Assembly (NCBI GenBank): GCA_036557285.1
Contig: DATBHW010000022.1
Span: 40,313 to 104,312 of the forward strand
Source: Ktedonobacterales bacterium
Lineage (GTDB): Bacteria; Chloroflexota; Ktedonobacteria; Ktedonobacterales; DATBGS01
Length of the DNA: 64,000 nt
Direction of reading: 5' to 3'
Part shown: positions 44,439-56,055 of the stretch, one piece after another
Numbering within the stretch: the stretch's first letter is position 1
Layout: each line of letters begins with the position of its first letter
The notes under the pieces: generated by a model
Database searches by the model: none
What the model saw: the letters and a program-made list of their open reading frames with translations, nothing else
What the model was told of the DNA's origin: nothing
Position numbers and translations under genes: made by a program

Positions 44439-44621
44439 ATGACCGTACAAAAGTTATTGCGTTTAGAGCCAGAGGATGTGCAAGCCCTCGCAACCATCAA
44501 GACCCGATATGGCTGTGAATCAGACAGCCAGGCGATGCGGCTTGCCTTACGGGTCTTGGCCGCCAGCCCAACGCTCACGATCACCCTCCCGGCTCGCCCC
44601 AAGCAGGAGCCACGCCCATGA
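44439..44621 (+). CDS. Ribbon-helix-helix protein upstream of tnpB
   Basis: 60 residues. KLLRLEPEDVQALATI, then SDSQAMRLALRVLA, gives the strand-helix-helix pattern of CopG/Arc repressors. The ATG is 6 nt after the -10 and has no Shine-Dalgarno. Its stop overlaps the tnpB start (ATGA), implying translational coupling. It may repress its own promoter or otherwise modulate TnpB. Confidence 0.65.
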   Translation: MTVQKLLRLEPEDVQALATIKTRYGCESDSQAMRLALRVLAASPTLTITLPARPKQEPRP

Positions 44622-45841
44622 TGCGTACTGTACAGTGTGCCTGCACACTGCCCAGGGCAGAAGCCGACGCCCTGAACGCGGAAAGCGGGCGGGTCTACAC
44701 GGACATGTTGGTCCGCCACTATCGCCTCTATCGCAAGAGGCGTGTCTGGCTGGCTCCTACGTCTGGCGAGCGCCTGGAAGACGCCCTGGGCGGGCCAACC
44801 ACGCTGCACGCCCACAGTCGGGACGCGGCCCAACAGGGCTTCTACAAAGCTTGCAAAACGGCCAAGACGTGCAAGGCGACGGGATTGGAGACGAAGTACC
44901 CCTATCATCGGAAGCGTTGGCGCACCACGATCTGGAAACGCACCGGCATCAGCAGGAAAGGCGACCATCTGCTCTTGGCGCGGGCGCGGGGGCTGGCTCC
45001 GGTTTCCCTGCTGGCGCCGTCCAACCTGCTCTCCCTGCCTGGCTCTGCCTGTTTGGAAGTGCGGTTGGTGTGGGACCGCGCCGCCCGGCACTATAGGTGG
45101 CATCTGGTGATAGAAGACGGCTTGGAGCCGCAACCCGCCCCAGGCTCCCACACGGCAGCGGTAGACCTGGGCGAGATACACCCGGCAGCCCTCACTGATG
45201 GACAAGAGACGGTCATCATCACCTGTCGGGCGCTGCGAGCAAACCAGCAATACACGGCCAAAAGACTCTCCGAGATACGCGCCAAACAGGACCGCAAAAA
45301 GAAAGGCTCTCGTTCGTGGAAGCGACTGCAACGGCGCAAGCGGCGCTTTCTCGCCAAACAGCAGCGGCGGGCGCGAGACATGGAGCACAAGGCCAGTCGC
45401 GGCGTCGTCGCGTGGGCCAGGGAGCGCGGCGTGGGTACGCTCGTCATTGGCGATGTCAGGGACGTAGCGGATGGCAAACGCCTGCGCGCGTTGAGCCAGC
45501 AGAAGATCGGCCTGTGGTCGCATGGCCGCCAGCGCGCCTACATCACCTATAAGGCAGAGACAGCGGGCATCACCGTTACCCTCTGCCCAGAAGCCTACAC
45601 CTCGCAGACCTGCCCGCAGTGTGGTCACTGCACCAAACCCAAGGGGCGCGTGTATCGTTGCCCGGCTTGTGGTTTTGTGGCCCATCGAGACGCGGTAGGG
45701 GCAGCCAACATTCTGAGTCAGCACTATACCGGCGAACCGGGGCATGTGCTGCCACCGCAAGAAAAGTATCGTCACCCGTTCGCGGGCAAGCGTAGCCGCC
45801 TGGACACGGCGGACCTGGCTTGGGGGCCACCTGCCGCGTAG
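44618..45841 (+). CDS. tnpB: TnpB-type RNA-guided nuclease (RuvC-II Glu replaced)
   Basis: 407 residues. TnpB proteins are RNA-guided endonucleases that help IS200/IS605 elements persist. RuvC-I Asp183 is in AAVDLGE, the zinc ribbon is CPQCG and CPACGF, and RuvC-III Asp358 is in HRDAVGAANI. At RuvC-II the expected Glu-Asp is LVIGDV, so residue 278 is Gly; other Glu occur on the preceding helix (EHKASR, ARERG). A substantial N-terminal helical domain is present. Full length, with no stop or frameshift. Confidence 0.85.
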   Translation: MMRTVQCACTLPRAEADALNAESGRVYTDMLVRHYRLYRKRRVWLAPTSGERLEDALGGPTTLHAHSRDAAQQGFYKACKTAKTCKATGLETKYPYHRKRWRTTIWKRTGISRKGDHLLLARARGLAPVSLLAPSNLLSLPGSACLEVRLVWDRAARHYRWHLVIEDGLEPQPAPGSHTAAVDLGEIHPAALTDGQETVIITCRALRANQQYTAKRLSEIRAKQDRKKKGSRSWKRLQRRKRRFLAKQQRRARDMEHKASRGVVAWARERGVGTLVIGDVRDVADGKRLRALSQQKIGLWSHGRQRAYITYKAETAGITVTLCPEAYTSQTCPQCGHCTKPKGRVYRCPACGFVAHRDAVGAANILSQHYTGEPGHVLPPQEKYRHPFAGKRSRLDTADLAWGPPAA

Positions 45842-45887
45842 GGCAATCCCAAGAAGCCGCGCCGATTTATCGGCAGCGGAGTGTCAC
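45817..45887 (+). ncRNA. Right end and putative guide-RNA scaffold of the first tnpB element
   Basis: GGCTTGGG (45817) can pair with CCCAAG-AA-GCC (45848-45858) at the tnpB 3' end. Next is the hairpin CCGC-GCCGA/TCGGC-A-GCGG (45857-45879, loop TTTA), then GTGTCAC. Right ends of this kind encode the guide RNA of TnpB, with the guide starting just beyond the end at 45887. Confidence 0.45.
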
Positions 45888-45964
45888 AATTTCTTAAGCG
45901 CCTCTCTAGACCGTAAAGCCTTGCGATCAAAGCGTATCATCCGCTGTGAAGAGGCGCGATTTTC

Positions 45965-45993
45965 TTGACCAGCCCTCTTTTATCTGCTATACT
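45965..45993 (+). promoter_or_regulatory. Promoter upstream of uvrB
   Basis: TTGACC (45965-45970), 17 nt, TATACT (45988-45993) with TGC before it. A second extended -10, TGCTATACT, lies at 46068-46076. Together they serve uvrB at 46177; no LexA-type box was recognised. Confidence 0.6.
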
Positions 45994-46176
45994 TATAGAA
46001 CGATTGTTTCATTTCTCCTCAGTGGGGAGCGGAAAATCCGCCTTCCTCTCTGGGCTGCTGCTTGCTGTGCTATACTGTCAGCGGGCGTGTGCCTGGCGCG
46101 GGTGAGCTAGCATAGCTGCGACCTGTTTTGAGCGTATCGGAATAGGCGAGGGTATTGAAATAGAGGAGACGGCATC

Positions 46177-48159
46177 ATGTCTGATTTTCAGGTGGTCGCC
46201 CCCTGGCAGCCGACTGGCGATCAACCCACCGCTATTGATCAGTTAGTGGAGGGCCTCCAGCGAGGCGATAAGTATCAGACCTTGCTTGGCGCTACCGGAA
46301 CCGGAAAAACCTTTACCATTGCTAACGCAGTCGCGGCGGTGCAACGCCCCACGCTGGTGCTGGCCCCCAATAAAACGCTGGCGGCGCAGTTATACAGCGA
46401 GTTCAAAGAGTTCTTCCCCAATAACGCGGTGGAATACTTCGTCAGCTATTACGATTACTACCAGCCGGAAGCCTATATCCCGCGAACTGATACGTATGTG
46501 GAAAAGGAGAGCCAGCTTAACGAGGAGATTCAGAAGCTGCGCCTCTCCTCCACGCGCAGCCTGTTTGAGCGCCGCGATGTCTTGATCGTGGCTTCGGTCT
46601 CTTGTATCTATGGCCTGGGTTCGCCCGAAGAATACGGCGAGGTAGTGCTGACGCTGAAGCAGGGCGAGCTGCGCCGCCGCGATAAGATTCTGCGCCACCT
46701 GGCGGAGATTCAGTACGAGCGCAATGATACGAACTTTGTGCGCGGCAAGTTTCGCGTGCGCGGCGATGTGCTTGAAATCTTTCCATCCTATGAAGACCTG
46801 GCGATGCGCGTCGAGTTCTTTGGCGATGAGATTGAGCGCATGGTCGAGATTGACCCGCTGACCGGCGAAATCCTGGGACAGCGCCAGCGGCTCGACATCT
46901 ATCCTGCCAAGCACTGGGTAACGACGCAAGAGCGCCTCCAGCGGGCGATTGTCAACATTGAGCTTGAGCTTGATGAGCGCCTGAAAGAACTGAACGATCA
47001 GGGCAAACTGCTGGAGGCGGCGCGCCTGCGCCAGCGCACGAACTTCGACCTGGAGATGCTGCGCGAGACGGGTATCTGCTCTGGCATTGAGAACTATTCG
47101 CGGCATCTGGCCGGACGCCAGGCGGAAGAGCAGCCCTGGACGCTGCTGGACTATATGCCGGATGATTTCCTGATGGTGGTTGACGAGTCGCATGTCTCGC
47201 TGCCGCAGGTGCGCGGCATGTATGCCGGTGATCGCTCGCGCAAAGAGGTGCTGGTGGAATATGGCTTTCGGCTGCCTTCGGCGCTGGATAACCGGCCCCT
47301 GCGCTTTGGTGAGTATGAGCAGCATCTGAACCAGGCCATCTTTGTCTCGGCGACGCCTGGCCCGTATGAATACGAGCATAGTCAGCAGGTGGTGGAGCAG
47401 ATCATTCGCCCGACGGGCGTGCTTGATCCAGTGATTTCGGTGCGCCCAACGGAAGGGCAGATTGATGATTTGCTGGCCGAGATTCATCAACGTGTGGAGA
47501 AGGGCCAGCGGGTGCTGGTGACGACGCTGACGAAGAAGATGGCCGAAGACCTGGCCGATTATATGCAAGAGCTTGGCATCAAGGTTCACTATCTGCACTC
47601 GGAAGTTGAGACTATCGAGCGCGTGGATATTTTGCGTGACCTGCGCCTGGGGGTCTATGATGTGGTGGTGGGCATTAACCTGCTGCGTGAAGGGCTGGAC
47701 CTGCCAGAAGTCTCGCTGGTGGCGATTCTGGATGCCGACAAAGAGGGCTTCTTGCGTTCGGAAGGCTCGTTGATTCAGACGACAGGCCGCGCAGCCCGGC
47801 ACGTGGAGGGGCAGGTTATCATGTATGCTGATGTGGTGACGCGCTCGATGCAGCGAGCGATTGATGAGACCAACCGCCGCCGGAAGATTCAGATTGAGTA
47901 TAATACTCGCAACCAGATTGTGCCTGTTGGCATCAGAAAAGAGGTTCGGGCGCTCTCTGATCGTCTGAAGGTGGCCGAATCCAGGGCAGGCTACGACGCG
48001 AATGCGCCGTCGCTTCAGACCATTCCAAAAGAAGAGGCGCTGAAGCTGATTAAAGACCTGGAAGGCCAGATGCGCCGCGCGGCTAGAGAACTTGAGTTTG
48101 AGCGCGCCGCCGAACTTCGTGACCAGATTGTCGAACTGCGCCGCTATGTGCTGGAGTGA
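46177..48159 (+). CDS. uvrB: Excinuclease ABC subunit B
   Basis: 660 residues. UvrB verifies DNA damage with UvrA and hands it to UvrC. Helicase motif I GATGTGKT near residue 40, the damage-probing beta-hairpin [12 protein letters not shown], motif II VDESH, motif [11 protein letters not shown], and the C-terminal UVR domain ([25 protein letters not shown]) are all present. AGAGGAG precedes the ATG. uvrA and uvrC are not in the window. Confidence 0.97.
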   Translation: MSDFQVVAPWQPTGDQPTAIDQLVEGLQRGDKYQTLLGATGTGKTFTIANAVAAVQRPTLVLAPNKTLAAQLYSEFKEFFPNNAVEYFVSYYDYYQPEAYIPRTDTYVEKESQLNEEIQKLRLSSTRSLFERRDVLIVASVSCIYGLGSPEEYGEVVLTLKQGELRRRDKILRHLAEIQYERNDTNFVRGKFRVRGDVLEIFPSYEDLAMRVEFFGDEIERMVEIDPLTGEILGQRQRLDIYPAKHWVTTQERLQRAIVNIELELDERLKELNDQGKLLEAARLRQRTNFDLEMLRETGICSGIENYSRHLAGRQAEEQPWTLLDYMPDDFLMVVDESHVSLPQVRGMYAGDRSRKEVLVEYGFRLPSALDNRPLRFGEYEQHLNQAIFVSATPGPYEYEHSQQVVEQIIRPTGVLDPVISVRPTEGQIDDLLAEIHQRVEKGQRVLVTTLTKKMAEDLADYMQELGIKVHYLHSEVETIERVDILRDLRLGVYDVVVGINLLREGLDLPEVSLVAILDADKEGFLRSEGSLIQTTGRAARHVEGQVIMYADVVTRSMQRAIDETNRRRKIQIEYNTRNQIVPVGIRKEVRALSDRLKVAESRAGYDANAPSLQTIPKEEALKLIKDLEGQMRRAARELEFERAAELRDQIVELRRYVLE

Positions 48160-48211
48160 CGACTAAAGGGCGTGGCCCATGGAGCAGGCGCGGGAGAAGG
48201 AGGAGGACTTC

Positions 48212-49120
48212 ATGAGCGCACGCGAGAAAGACAAGCGCCCGAAGAAGCGGGCGCAGGAAGCGCGCCTGGCAGAAGCAGATGCCGAAAGTACGGCTGTGAT
48301 GGCCGACGTGTCGGAGGATGAGGCTGAGCCTGGGGAGGGCATCGTTGGCGGGATCAGTGAAGCCAGCGAGACGCCGACCCCGGCTGAGGAAGTCTCGGCT
48401 GCTACCTATGACGTCTATCTGGAAGAGACGGCTGAAGGCGTGACTCTGGCGCTGATCCTTGATTTGCCCGGCTGTTATGCCAGCGGCGCGAGCCGCCAGG
48501 AAGCGTTAGAGCATCTCCAGAAGGCCACCGTTGAGTATCATGCCTGGCTGCGTTGCCACGATGAGTATACACCCGATGTGCATAGCCCATTTGTCTTCAA
48601 TGTCAAAGAAGTTTTTCAGATTGCCTCTGAGGGAGATTATGAGATTCACAGTTTCTTCGCGCCAGACGCCGAGCCAGCCAGCGAAGAGGACATCGAGTGG
48701 GCGCTGACTCTGCTGGGCTGGCAGCGTGAAGACCTGCTGGATCGGGTCGGCGCGCTTGCTGATGAAAAGCTCGATTGGAAGCCGACGAATACCCCCGATA
48801 GCCAGAGTATTCGTGAGATGCTCGATCATATCGCTCAGGCCGAGGTCTGGTATATGGGGCGTCTGGATGAGACGCCGCCGCGCATTCGTGTCAGCGCGCT
48901 GGCAGGGCCGACGATTGACCGGCTCCAGCGGGTACGTCAGGCAGCGATTCTGCGCGTGAAGAGCTATCCGAAAGAATTGCGGGGAAGAGTCTTTACCCAT
49001 CGGGGCGAGCAGTGGACGCTGCGCAAGGCGCTGCGCCGCGCCGTCTGGCACGAGCGCGACCATCTCAATCAGATTGATGAGTGGGTCGCTGCATACCCAC
49101 GCTCTTCAGGCGGGGGTTAG
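48212..49120 (+). CDS. HicB-like / DinB-like fusion protein
   Basis: 302 residues from the ATG at 48212 with GGAGGAGG just upstream. An acidic, probably disordered start (1-60) precedes a HicB-like (UPF0150) domain (about 65-125: YDVYLEETAEGVTLALILDL, then PGCYASGASRQEALEHLQ). A DinB-like four-helix bundle follows (about 160-295) with the metal-site His in MLDHIAQAE and WHERDHLNQID. DinB-family proteins are metal-dependent thiol transferases or of unknown activity. Behind uvrB by 52 bp and probably co-transcribed. The function of the fusion is unknown. Confidence 0.75.
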   Translation: MSAREKDKRPKKRAQEARLAEADAESTAVMADVSEDEAEPGEGIVGGISEASETPTPAEEVSAATYDVYLEETAEGVTLALILDLPGCYASGASRQEALEHLQKATVEYHAWLRCHDEYTPDVHSPFVFNVKEVFQIASEGDYEIHSFFAPDAEPASEEDIEWALTLLGWQREDLLDRVGALADEKLDWKPTNTPDSQSIREMLDHIAQAEVWYMGRLDETPPRIRVSALAGPTIDRLQRVRQAAILRVKSYPKELRGRVFTHRGEQWTLRKALRRAVWHERDHLNQIDEWVAAYPRSSGGG

Positions 49121-49137
49121 GCGGCCCTCGCTGCTGC

Positions 49138-49166
49138 TTGAAATGCCGCCGAAATAGTTATATAAT
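49138..49166 (+). promoter_or_regulatory. Promoter of the second RHH-tnpB unit
   Basis: TTGAAA (49138-49143), 17 nt, TATAAT (49161-49166). The start codon of the RHH gene is 6 nt after the -10. Confidence 0.65.
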
Positions 49167-49172
49167 GATGGC

Positions 49173-49331
49173 ATGGAGAAGCAACGAGAAATCAAAGTCA
49201 CGGTGCGCTTTCCAGCGGAACTTATTGAGGCACTGCGCCCCGTAGCGAAGTTGGAAGATCGGTCCCTGAACGGGGAAATCGTGCAAGCTGTTCGTGAATA
49301 CTTAAAACGCAAACAAAAGAGAAGTGAATAG
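49173..49331 (+). CDS. Ribbon-helix-helix protein upstream of tnpB (52 aa)
   Basis: 52 residues: MEKQREIKVTVRFPAEL, then EDRSLNGEIVQAVREYLKRK. This is a textbook Arc/CopG ribbon-helix-helix. The ATG at 49173 is leaderless with respect to the promoter. It overlaps the GTG start alternative of tnpB. Confidence 0.75.
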   Translation: MEKQREIKVTVRFPAELIEALRPVAKLEDRSLNGEIVQAVREYLKRKQKRSE

Positions 49332-49335
49332 CAGG

Positions 49336-50511
49336 ATGCCAAGTAGGAAGACCTTTAAGTACCGGCTCTCCCCGACGAAGCAGCAGGAACAGACGTTGCT
49401 CTTTTACCTGCGGCGCTGTCGTGACCTGTACAACGCGGGACTGGAACAGCGCCGCGCCTACTATCAGATGCGCCGCGCTTCGCTGTCTTGCTACACGCAA
49501 ATCAACGAATTGCCCGATCTGAAGCGGGAGTACCCCGCCTATCGAGAACTGCCCGCGCACGTCTTGCAAGATGTGCTGCGCAGGTTGGACAAAGCCTTTG
49601 CCGCCTTCTTTCGACGCATCAGGAATGGAGAGACACCCGGCTATCCTCGTTTCAAGAGTACGAGCCGCTATCATAGTTTCACCTATCCTGACAAGGCGGG
49701 CTGGAAGTTACAAGGGGACCGCCTGGCGCTGGCGGGCGTAAGTGACGTGAAAATCAGGCTGCACCGGGAACTGCAAGGCACGATCAAGACCGTCACCATC
49801 CGGCACGACATCGACCAATGGTATGTCACCTTTTCCTGTGAGGCGCCAGAAGAAGCCCCTTTGCCGCTAACTGAGAGCGCCGCTGGTCTAGATTTGGGTG
49901 TCATGAGATTTGCTACCCTATCCACTGGCGAACATATTGAGAACCCCCGGCACTACCGCAAAGGGCTAAAGCACATCAAGATACTGAGCCAGATCAAGGA
50001 CCGGCGCAAAAAGGGCAGCCATCGCCGGAAACGGGCGGCTCTTGCCCTGGCTAGAGCATATCGTAAGGTCCGTAACCAGCGGCAGAACTTCCACCATCAG
50101 CTTTCCCGCCGTCTGGTGAACGCATACGGACTGCTAGCGATGGAAGACTTGTCTATCCTGCACATGACCGCCACACCGGACCCCAAGCCCGACCCGGACC
50201 ATCCGGGCGAGTATCTCCCCAATGGCGCGGCGGCCAAGGCAGGCTTGAACCAATCGATCTTAGATGCTGGCTGGGGCCAGTTCCAACAGTTCTGTATCGT
50301 CAAGGCTGAGAGGGCCGGGCGGCGCGTGGTGTTGGTAGACCCCAAGTATACCAGCCAGCTTTGCAGCGGTTGTGGGGCCATTGTGCAGAAAGGGCTAGAT
50401 GAGCGCTGGCATTCCTGCCAGTGTGGCACAGAGCTAGACCGGGACCACAACGCCGCCATCAACATTCTGTTCCGGGGCCAGGAAGTGGCCCACGATGCTA
50501 CGGCGTCGTAG
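49336..50511 (+). CDS. tnpB: TnpB-type RNA-guided nuclease (complete catalytic triad)
   Basis: 391 residues from the ATG at 49336; a GTG at 49324 overlapping the RHH stop is an alternative. The N-terminal helical domain starts KTFKYRLSPTKQQEQTLL. RuvC-I Asp186 (AGLDLGV), RuvC-II Glu270 (LAMEDLSI), RuvC-III Asp370 (ELDRDHNAAINIL) and the zinc ribbon CSGCG/CQCG are intact. A short insertion with Pro/Asp repeats (PDPKPDPDHPGEY) follows the RuvC-II strand. It is distinct in sequence from the other TnpB, so the two elements did not arise by recent copying. Confidence 0.92.
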   Translation: MPSRKTFKYRLSPTKQQEQTLLFYLRRCRDLYNAGLEQRRAYYQMRRASLSCYTQINELPDLKREYPAYRELPAHVLQDVLRRLDKAFAAFFRRIRNGETPGYPRFKSTSRYHSFTYPDKAGWKLQGDRLALAGVSDVKIRLHRELQGTIKTVTIRHDIDQWYVTFSCEAPEEAPLPLTESAAGLDLGVMRFATLSTGEHIENPRHYRKGLKHIKILSQIKDRRKKGSHRRKRAALALARAYRKVRNQRQNFHHQLSRRLVNAYGLLAMEDLSILHMTATPDPKPDPDHPGEYLPNGAAAKAGLNQSILDAGWGQFQQFCIVKAERAGRRVVLVDPKYTSQLCSGCGAIVQKGLDERWHSCQCGTELDRDHNAAINILFRGQEVAHDATAS

Positions 50512-50543
50512 AAGCCTCTTGCCTTGAGGCAGAGGTACTTCAC
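50498..50543 (+). ncRNA. Right end and putative guide-RNA scaffold of the second tnpB element
   Basis: CTACG-GCGT-CGTAG (50498-50511) overlaps the tnpB stop, followed by the bulged hairpin CCTCT-T-GCC/GGC-AGAGG (50515-50535) and TTCAC (50539-50543). The second hairpin parallels that of the first element. Confidence 0.45.
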
Positions 50544-50591
50544 GAGCTATTGGCTGCGTATCGGATAGGTCACTAGCCTGAAGGGAACTCT

Positions 50592-51605
50592 ATGCGCTTG
50601 CTGGAAGTGCCGGTTGGGCCGGACGTGAAACATATCAGCCCTGAGCAGTGGAAGGTGACGGAGCCGTATCCGGCGTATATGCAGCTTTATGAGACCGGAG
50701 AACTGGAGAAACGCGCCGAGGCGGCCTGGGAGTTATTGCGCGCCTGTACCGTTTGCCCACAGAATTGTAAGGTCAATCGCATTGCAGGGAAGACGGGGGC
50801 CTGCCATTCCGGCACAGAGGCGATTGTTGGGTCGTGGAACGTGCATCGCCGCGAAGAGCCGCCGATCAGCGGGACGCGCGGCGCTGGCACGATCTTTTTT
50901 GGCAATTGCCAGGCGCGCTGCACCTATTGCCAGAATTTCTGGCTCAGCCAGTATGGCCGGGGGCATCGCGTTGGGCCGGAACGATTGGCCGAGATGATGC
51001 TCTATCTTCAGAAGAAGGGCTGCCATAATATCGATCTGGTGACGCCGACGCACTTCGTTCCCCAACTCCTGGCCGCGCTGTTGGTAGCGATTCCAAGAGG
51101 CTTTCGACTGCCCTTTGTCTATAACTGCGCGGGCTACGAGCATCTGCATGTCCTCAGATTGCTCGATGGCGTGATTGATATATATATGCCCGACGCCAAG
51201 TATGCTGATAACACCCATGCTCTGAAGACTTCGAAGATGCATCATTATGTGGACTTCAATCGCGCATCGCTCAAGGAGATGTATCGCCAGGTGGGGCCAC
51301 TTCAGGTAAACGAAGAAGGGATTGGCGTGCGTGGACTGCTGATCCGCCATCTGGTCATGCCGAACGATATTGCGGGGACGAGCGAAGTGCTGCGCTGGAT
51401 TGCTACCGAGCTTGGCCCCGACGTGCCGGTGAGTCTGATGGACCAATACTTTCCTGCCTGGAAGGCGTTTGACGACCCGAACCTTAACCGGCGGCTGCAC
51501 TGGCGCGAGTATCGCGCCGCCGTAGAGGCGCTGGAGGAGTTTGGGTTGGACGCCGGATTTGTGCAAGAAGACCTGGCGGCGATTGATGAGAGCAGCGATC
51601 TGTAG
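50592..51605 (+). CDS. PflX-like radical SAM protein
   Basis: 337 residues. The radical SAM motif is CQARCTYC, preceded by an extra Cys cluster (CTVCPQNCKVNR, then GACHSG). This matches the group of radical SAM proteins related to pyruvate-formate-lyase activating enzymes (COG1313), with no established substrate. AAGGGAA precedes the ATG. No glycyl-radical enzyme is encoded nearby. Confidence 0.85.
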   Translation: MRLLEVPVGPDVKHISPEQWKVTEPYPAYMQLYETGELEKRAEAAWELLRACTVCPQNCKVNRIAGKTGACHSGTEAIVGSWNVHRREEPPISGTRGAGTIFFGNCQARCTYCQNFWLSQYGRGHRVGPERLAEMMLYLQKKGCHNIDLVTPTHFVPQLLAALLVAIPRGFRLPFVYNCAGYEHLHVLRLLDGVIDIYMPDAKYADNTHALKTSKMHHYVDFNRASLKEMYRQVGPLQVNEEGIGVRGLLIRHLVMPNDIAGTSEVLRWIATELGPDVPVSLMDQYFPAWKAFDDPNLNRRLHWREYRAAVEALEEFGLDAGFVQEDLAAIDESSDL

Positions 51606-51614
51606 CCTTCTGGT

Positions 51615-52019
51615 TTAGCGATCTGTTTTGCGCTGCGCCGCCCAGCGTCGGGCCAGCAGCAGATAGCCCGCGCCGACGACTAGCAGCGCCAGGGAGGCAG
51701 CGAGAAAGGCCGTATCGGCGTTCGCGCGAATCTGCTCCGCTGTGGCGGCTGAGACATTCCCACCCAGCCGAGCCAGCATTTCGGTTCCCGACACCACCAG
51801 TTCTGTCAAGCCGCTGGTGGCAATCCAGGCGCCCAGGAGCGCCAGCCCAAAGAAGGCGCCTCGGCGCCAGCGCGCTTTGCGCGTCGTATACCTGATCATC
51901 GCTGCGCCAACAATGACCTGACCCACGCCAAAGGCCAGCGAGATGAACAGGTTGGTGAGCGACGCCTGAGCCGCAGCAAACTCGATAAAGACGCGCAGTG
52001 TATTTGCCCTCCTGTCCAT
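51615..52019 (-). CDS. Small membrane protein
   Basis: 134 residues, four hydrophobic segments, family not recognised. Start ATG at 52019 with GAGGAT upstream; an in-frame ATG at 52043 is less likely. It lies tail to tail with the PflX-like gene. Confidence 0.65.
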   Translation of the reverse strand: MDRRANTLRVFIEFAAAQASLTNLFISLAFGVGQVIVGAAMIRYTTRKARWRRGAFFGLALLGAWIATSGLTELVVSGTEMLARLGGNVSAATAEQIRANADTAFLAASLALLVVGAGYLLLARRWAAQRKTDR

Positions 52020-52073
52020 TCCGTATCCTCTACCCTTCATCATATGCCCCTACTTCTACCAGGAAACAGTGTA

Positions 52074-52115
52074 GGAACGCTATTTGCATGTGTTTCAGGA
52101 ACGCTATTTGCATGT
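52074..52115. repeat. Perfect 18-bp direct repeat
   Basis: GGAACGCTATTTGCATGT occurs at 52074-52091 and 52098-52115 (24-bp period), between the small membrane protein gene and the rpoB promoter. An open frame crossing it on the minus strand (52040-52279) is not convincing. Confidence 0.6.
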
Positions 52116-52152
52116 TTTTTGCCTATTTTTAAGGAAAAAGTCCTAAAAGCCC

Positions 52153-52181
52153 TTGACGTAGTTGCCAGTACATGATATAAT
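52153..52181 (+). promoter_or_regulatory. Main promoter of rpoBC
   Basis: TTGACG (52153-52158), 17 nt, TATAAT (52176-52181). The start would be near 52188, giving a leader of about 435 nt before rpoB. Confidence 0.7.
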
Positions 52182-52187
52182 CCTACG

Positions 52188-52496
52188 CTGTAGGAGTACG
52201 CAATCTTATCATTTTGGCTCTCATCTTTTTGGGTGAGGAATGGTTCTCTTGAGAGGCAGAGAACTGTTTGCTTCGCCATCAGAGAGCTTTTTTAGCGCCT
52301 TTTCTCTGCTCAAACGCTGGCTGGCGTGGCCGTTTGTCTACAACTGCTGGTAAGCCGGTGGAGCGAGCGCGAAGAAGTCAGGTAAATTGTTGGTTGGCAT
52401 TGCCGGATTATCACCTGGGTTTTAGGAGCGCTAATTCTGAGTAACCGCCTATCTTACGTCCAGTGAGATCACGAGCGGTTACTTTTGTTGTCTTTT
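52188..52496 (+). promoter_or_regulatory. Long rpoB leader with terminator-like hairpin
   Basis: The leader contains GTTCTC paired with GAGAAC around 52240-52261, and at 52441-52480 GTAACCGC paired with GCGGTTAC, with ATCT/AGAT further inside. That outer stem is followed by TTTTGTTGTCTTTTTT. This is an intrinsic terminator about 130 nt before the rpoB start codon and so a candidate attenuator, or the end of a separate small RNA. Confidence 0.5.
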
Positions 52497-52623
52497 TTCG
52501 TTGTTCACAAATGCAGCGCAGCCGCCGATTTTTGACCCCCAGCCTTCAGCAATGAGGTCGCTTGTTGTTGAGGGCACGTATTGTCAGGCGGCTTGGGCAA
52601 CTGGCGAGAGGAGCTTGTATCGC

Positions 52624-56049
<3,426 letters not shown>

Positions 56050-56055
56050 CCGCCC

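Larger units (their letters stand above)
44329..45887 (+). mobile_element. IS200/IS605-like element without tnpA: RHH gene plus tnpB
   Basis: Left region has an imperfect inverted repeat (AAACCCGCC at 44329 with GGCGGGTTT at 44373-44381) and a GGGCTTTAGCCC hairpin. It carries a small ribbon-helix-helix gene and tnpB overlapping by 4 bp, and the right end is a bulged hairpin closing in GTCAC. No Y1 transposase is present, so it is either non-autonomous or mobilised in trans. The exact left boundary is uncertain. Confidence 0.7.
49138..50543 (+). mobile_element. Second IS200/IS605-like element without tnpA: RHH gene plus tnpB
   Basis: Same order as the element at 44.3 kb: promoter, a small RHH gene, tnpB, then a right-end hairpin ending TTCAC. 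It starts right behind the HicB-DinB gene. No Y1 transposase is present. The left boundary is not defined. Confidence 0.7.

Noticed and set aside
44369..45775. 468-residue open frame antisense to tnpB
   Set aside because: Shadow of the tnpB reading frame in GC-rich sequence; it has no recognisable domain.
46390..47802. 470-residue open frame antisense to uvrB
   Set aside because: Shadow of uvrB caused by third-position GC bias.
52040..52279. 79-residue open frame on the minus strand
   Set aside because: It crosses a direct repeat and the rpoB promoter, has no family match and reads HANSVP twice because of the repeat.
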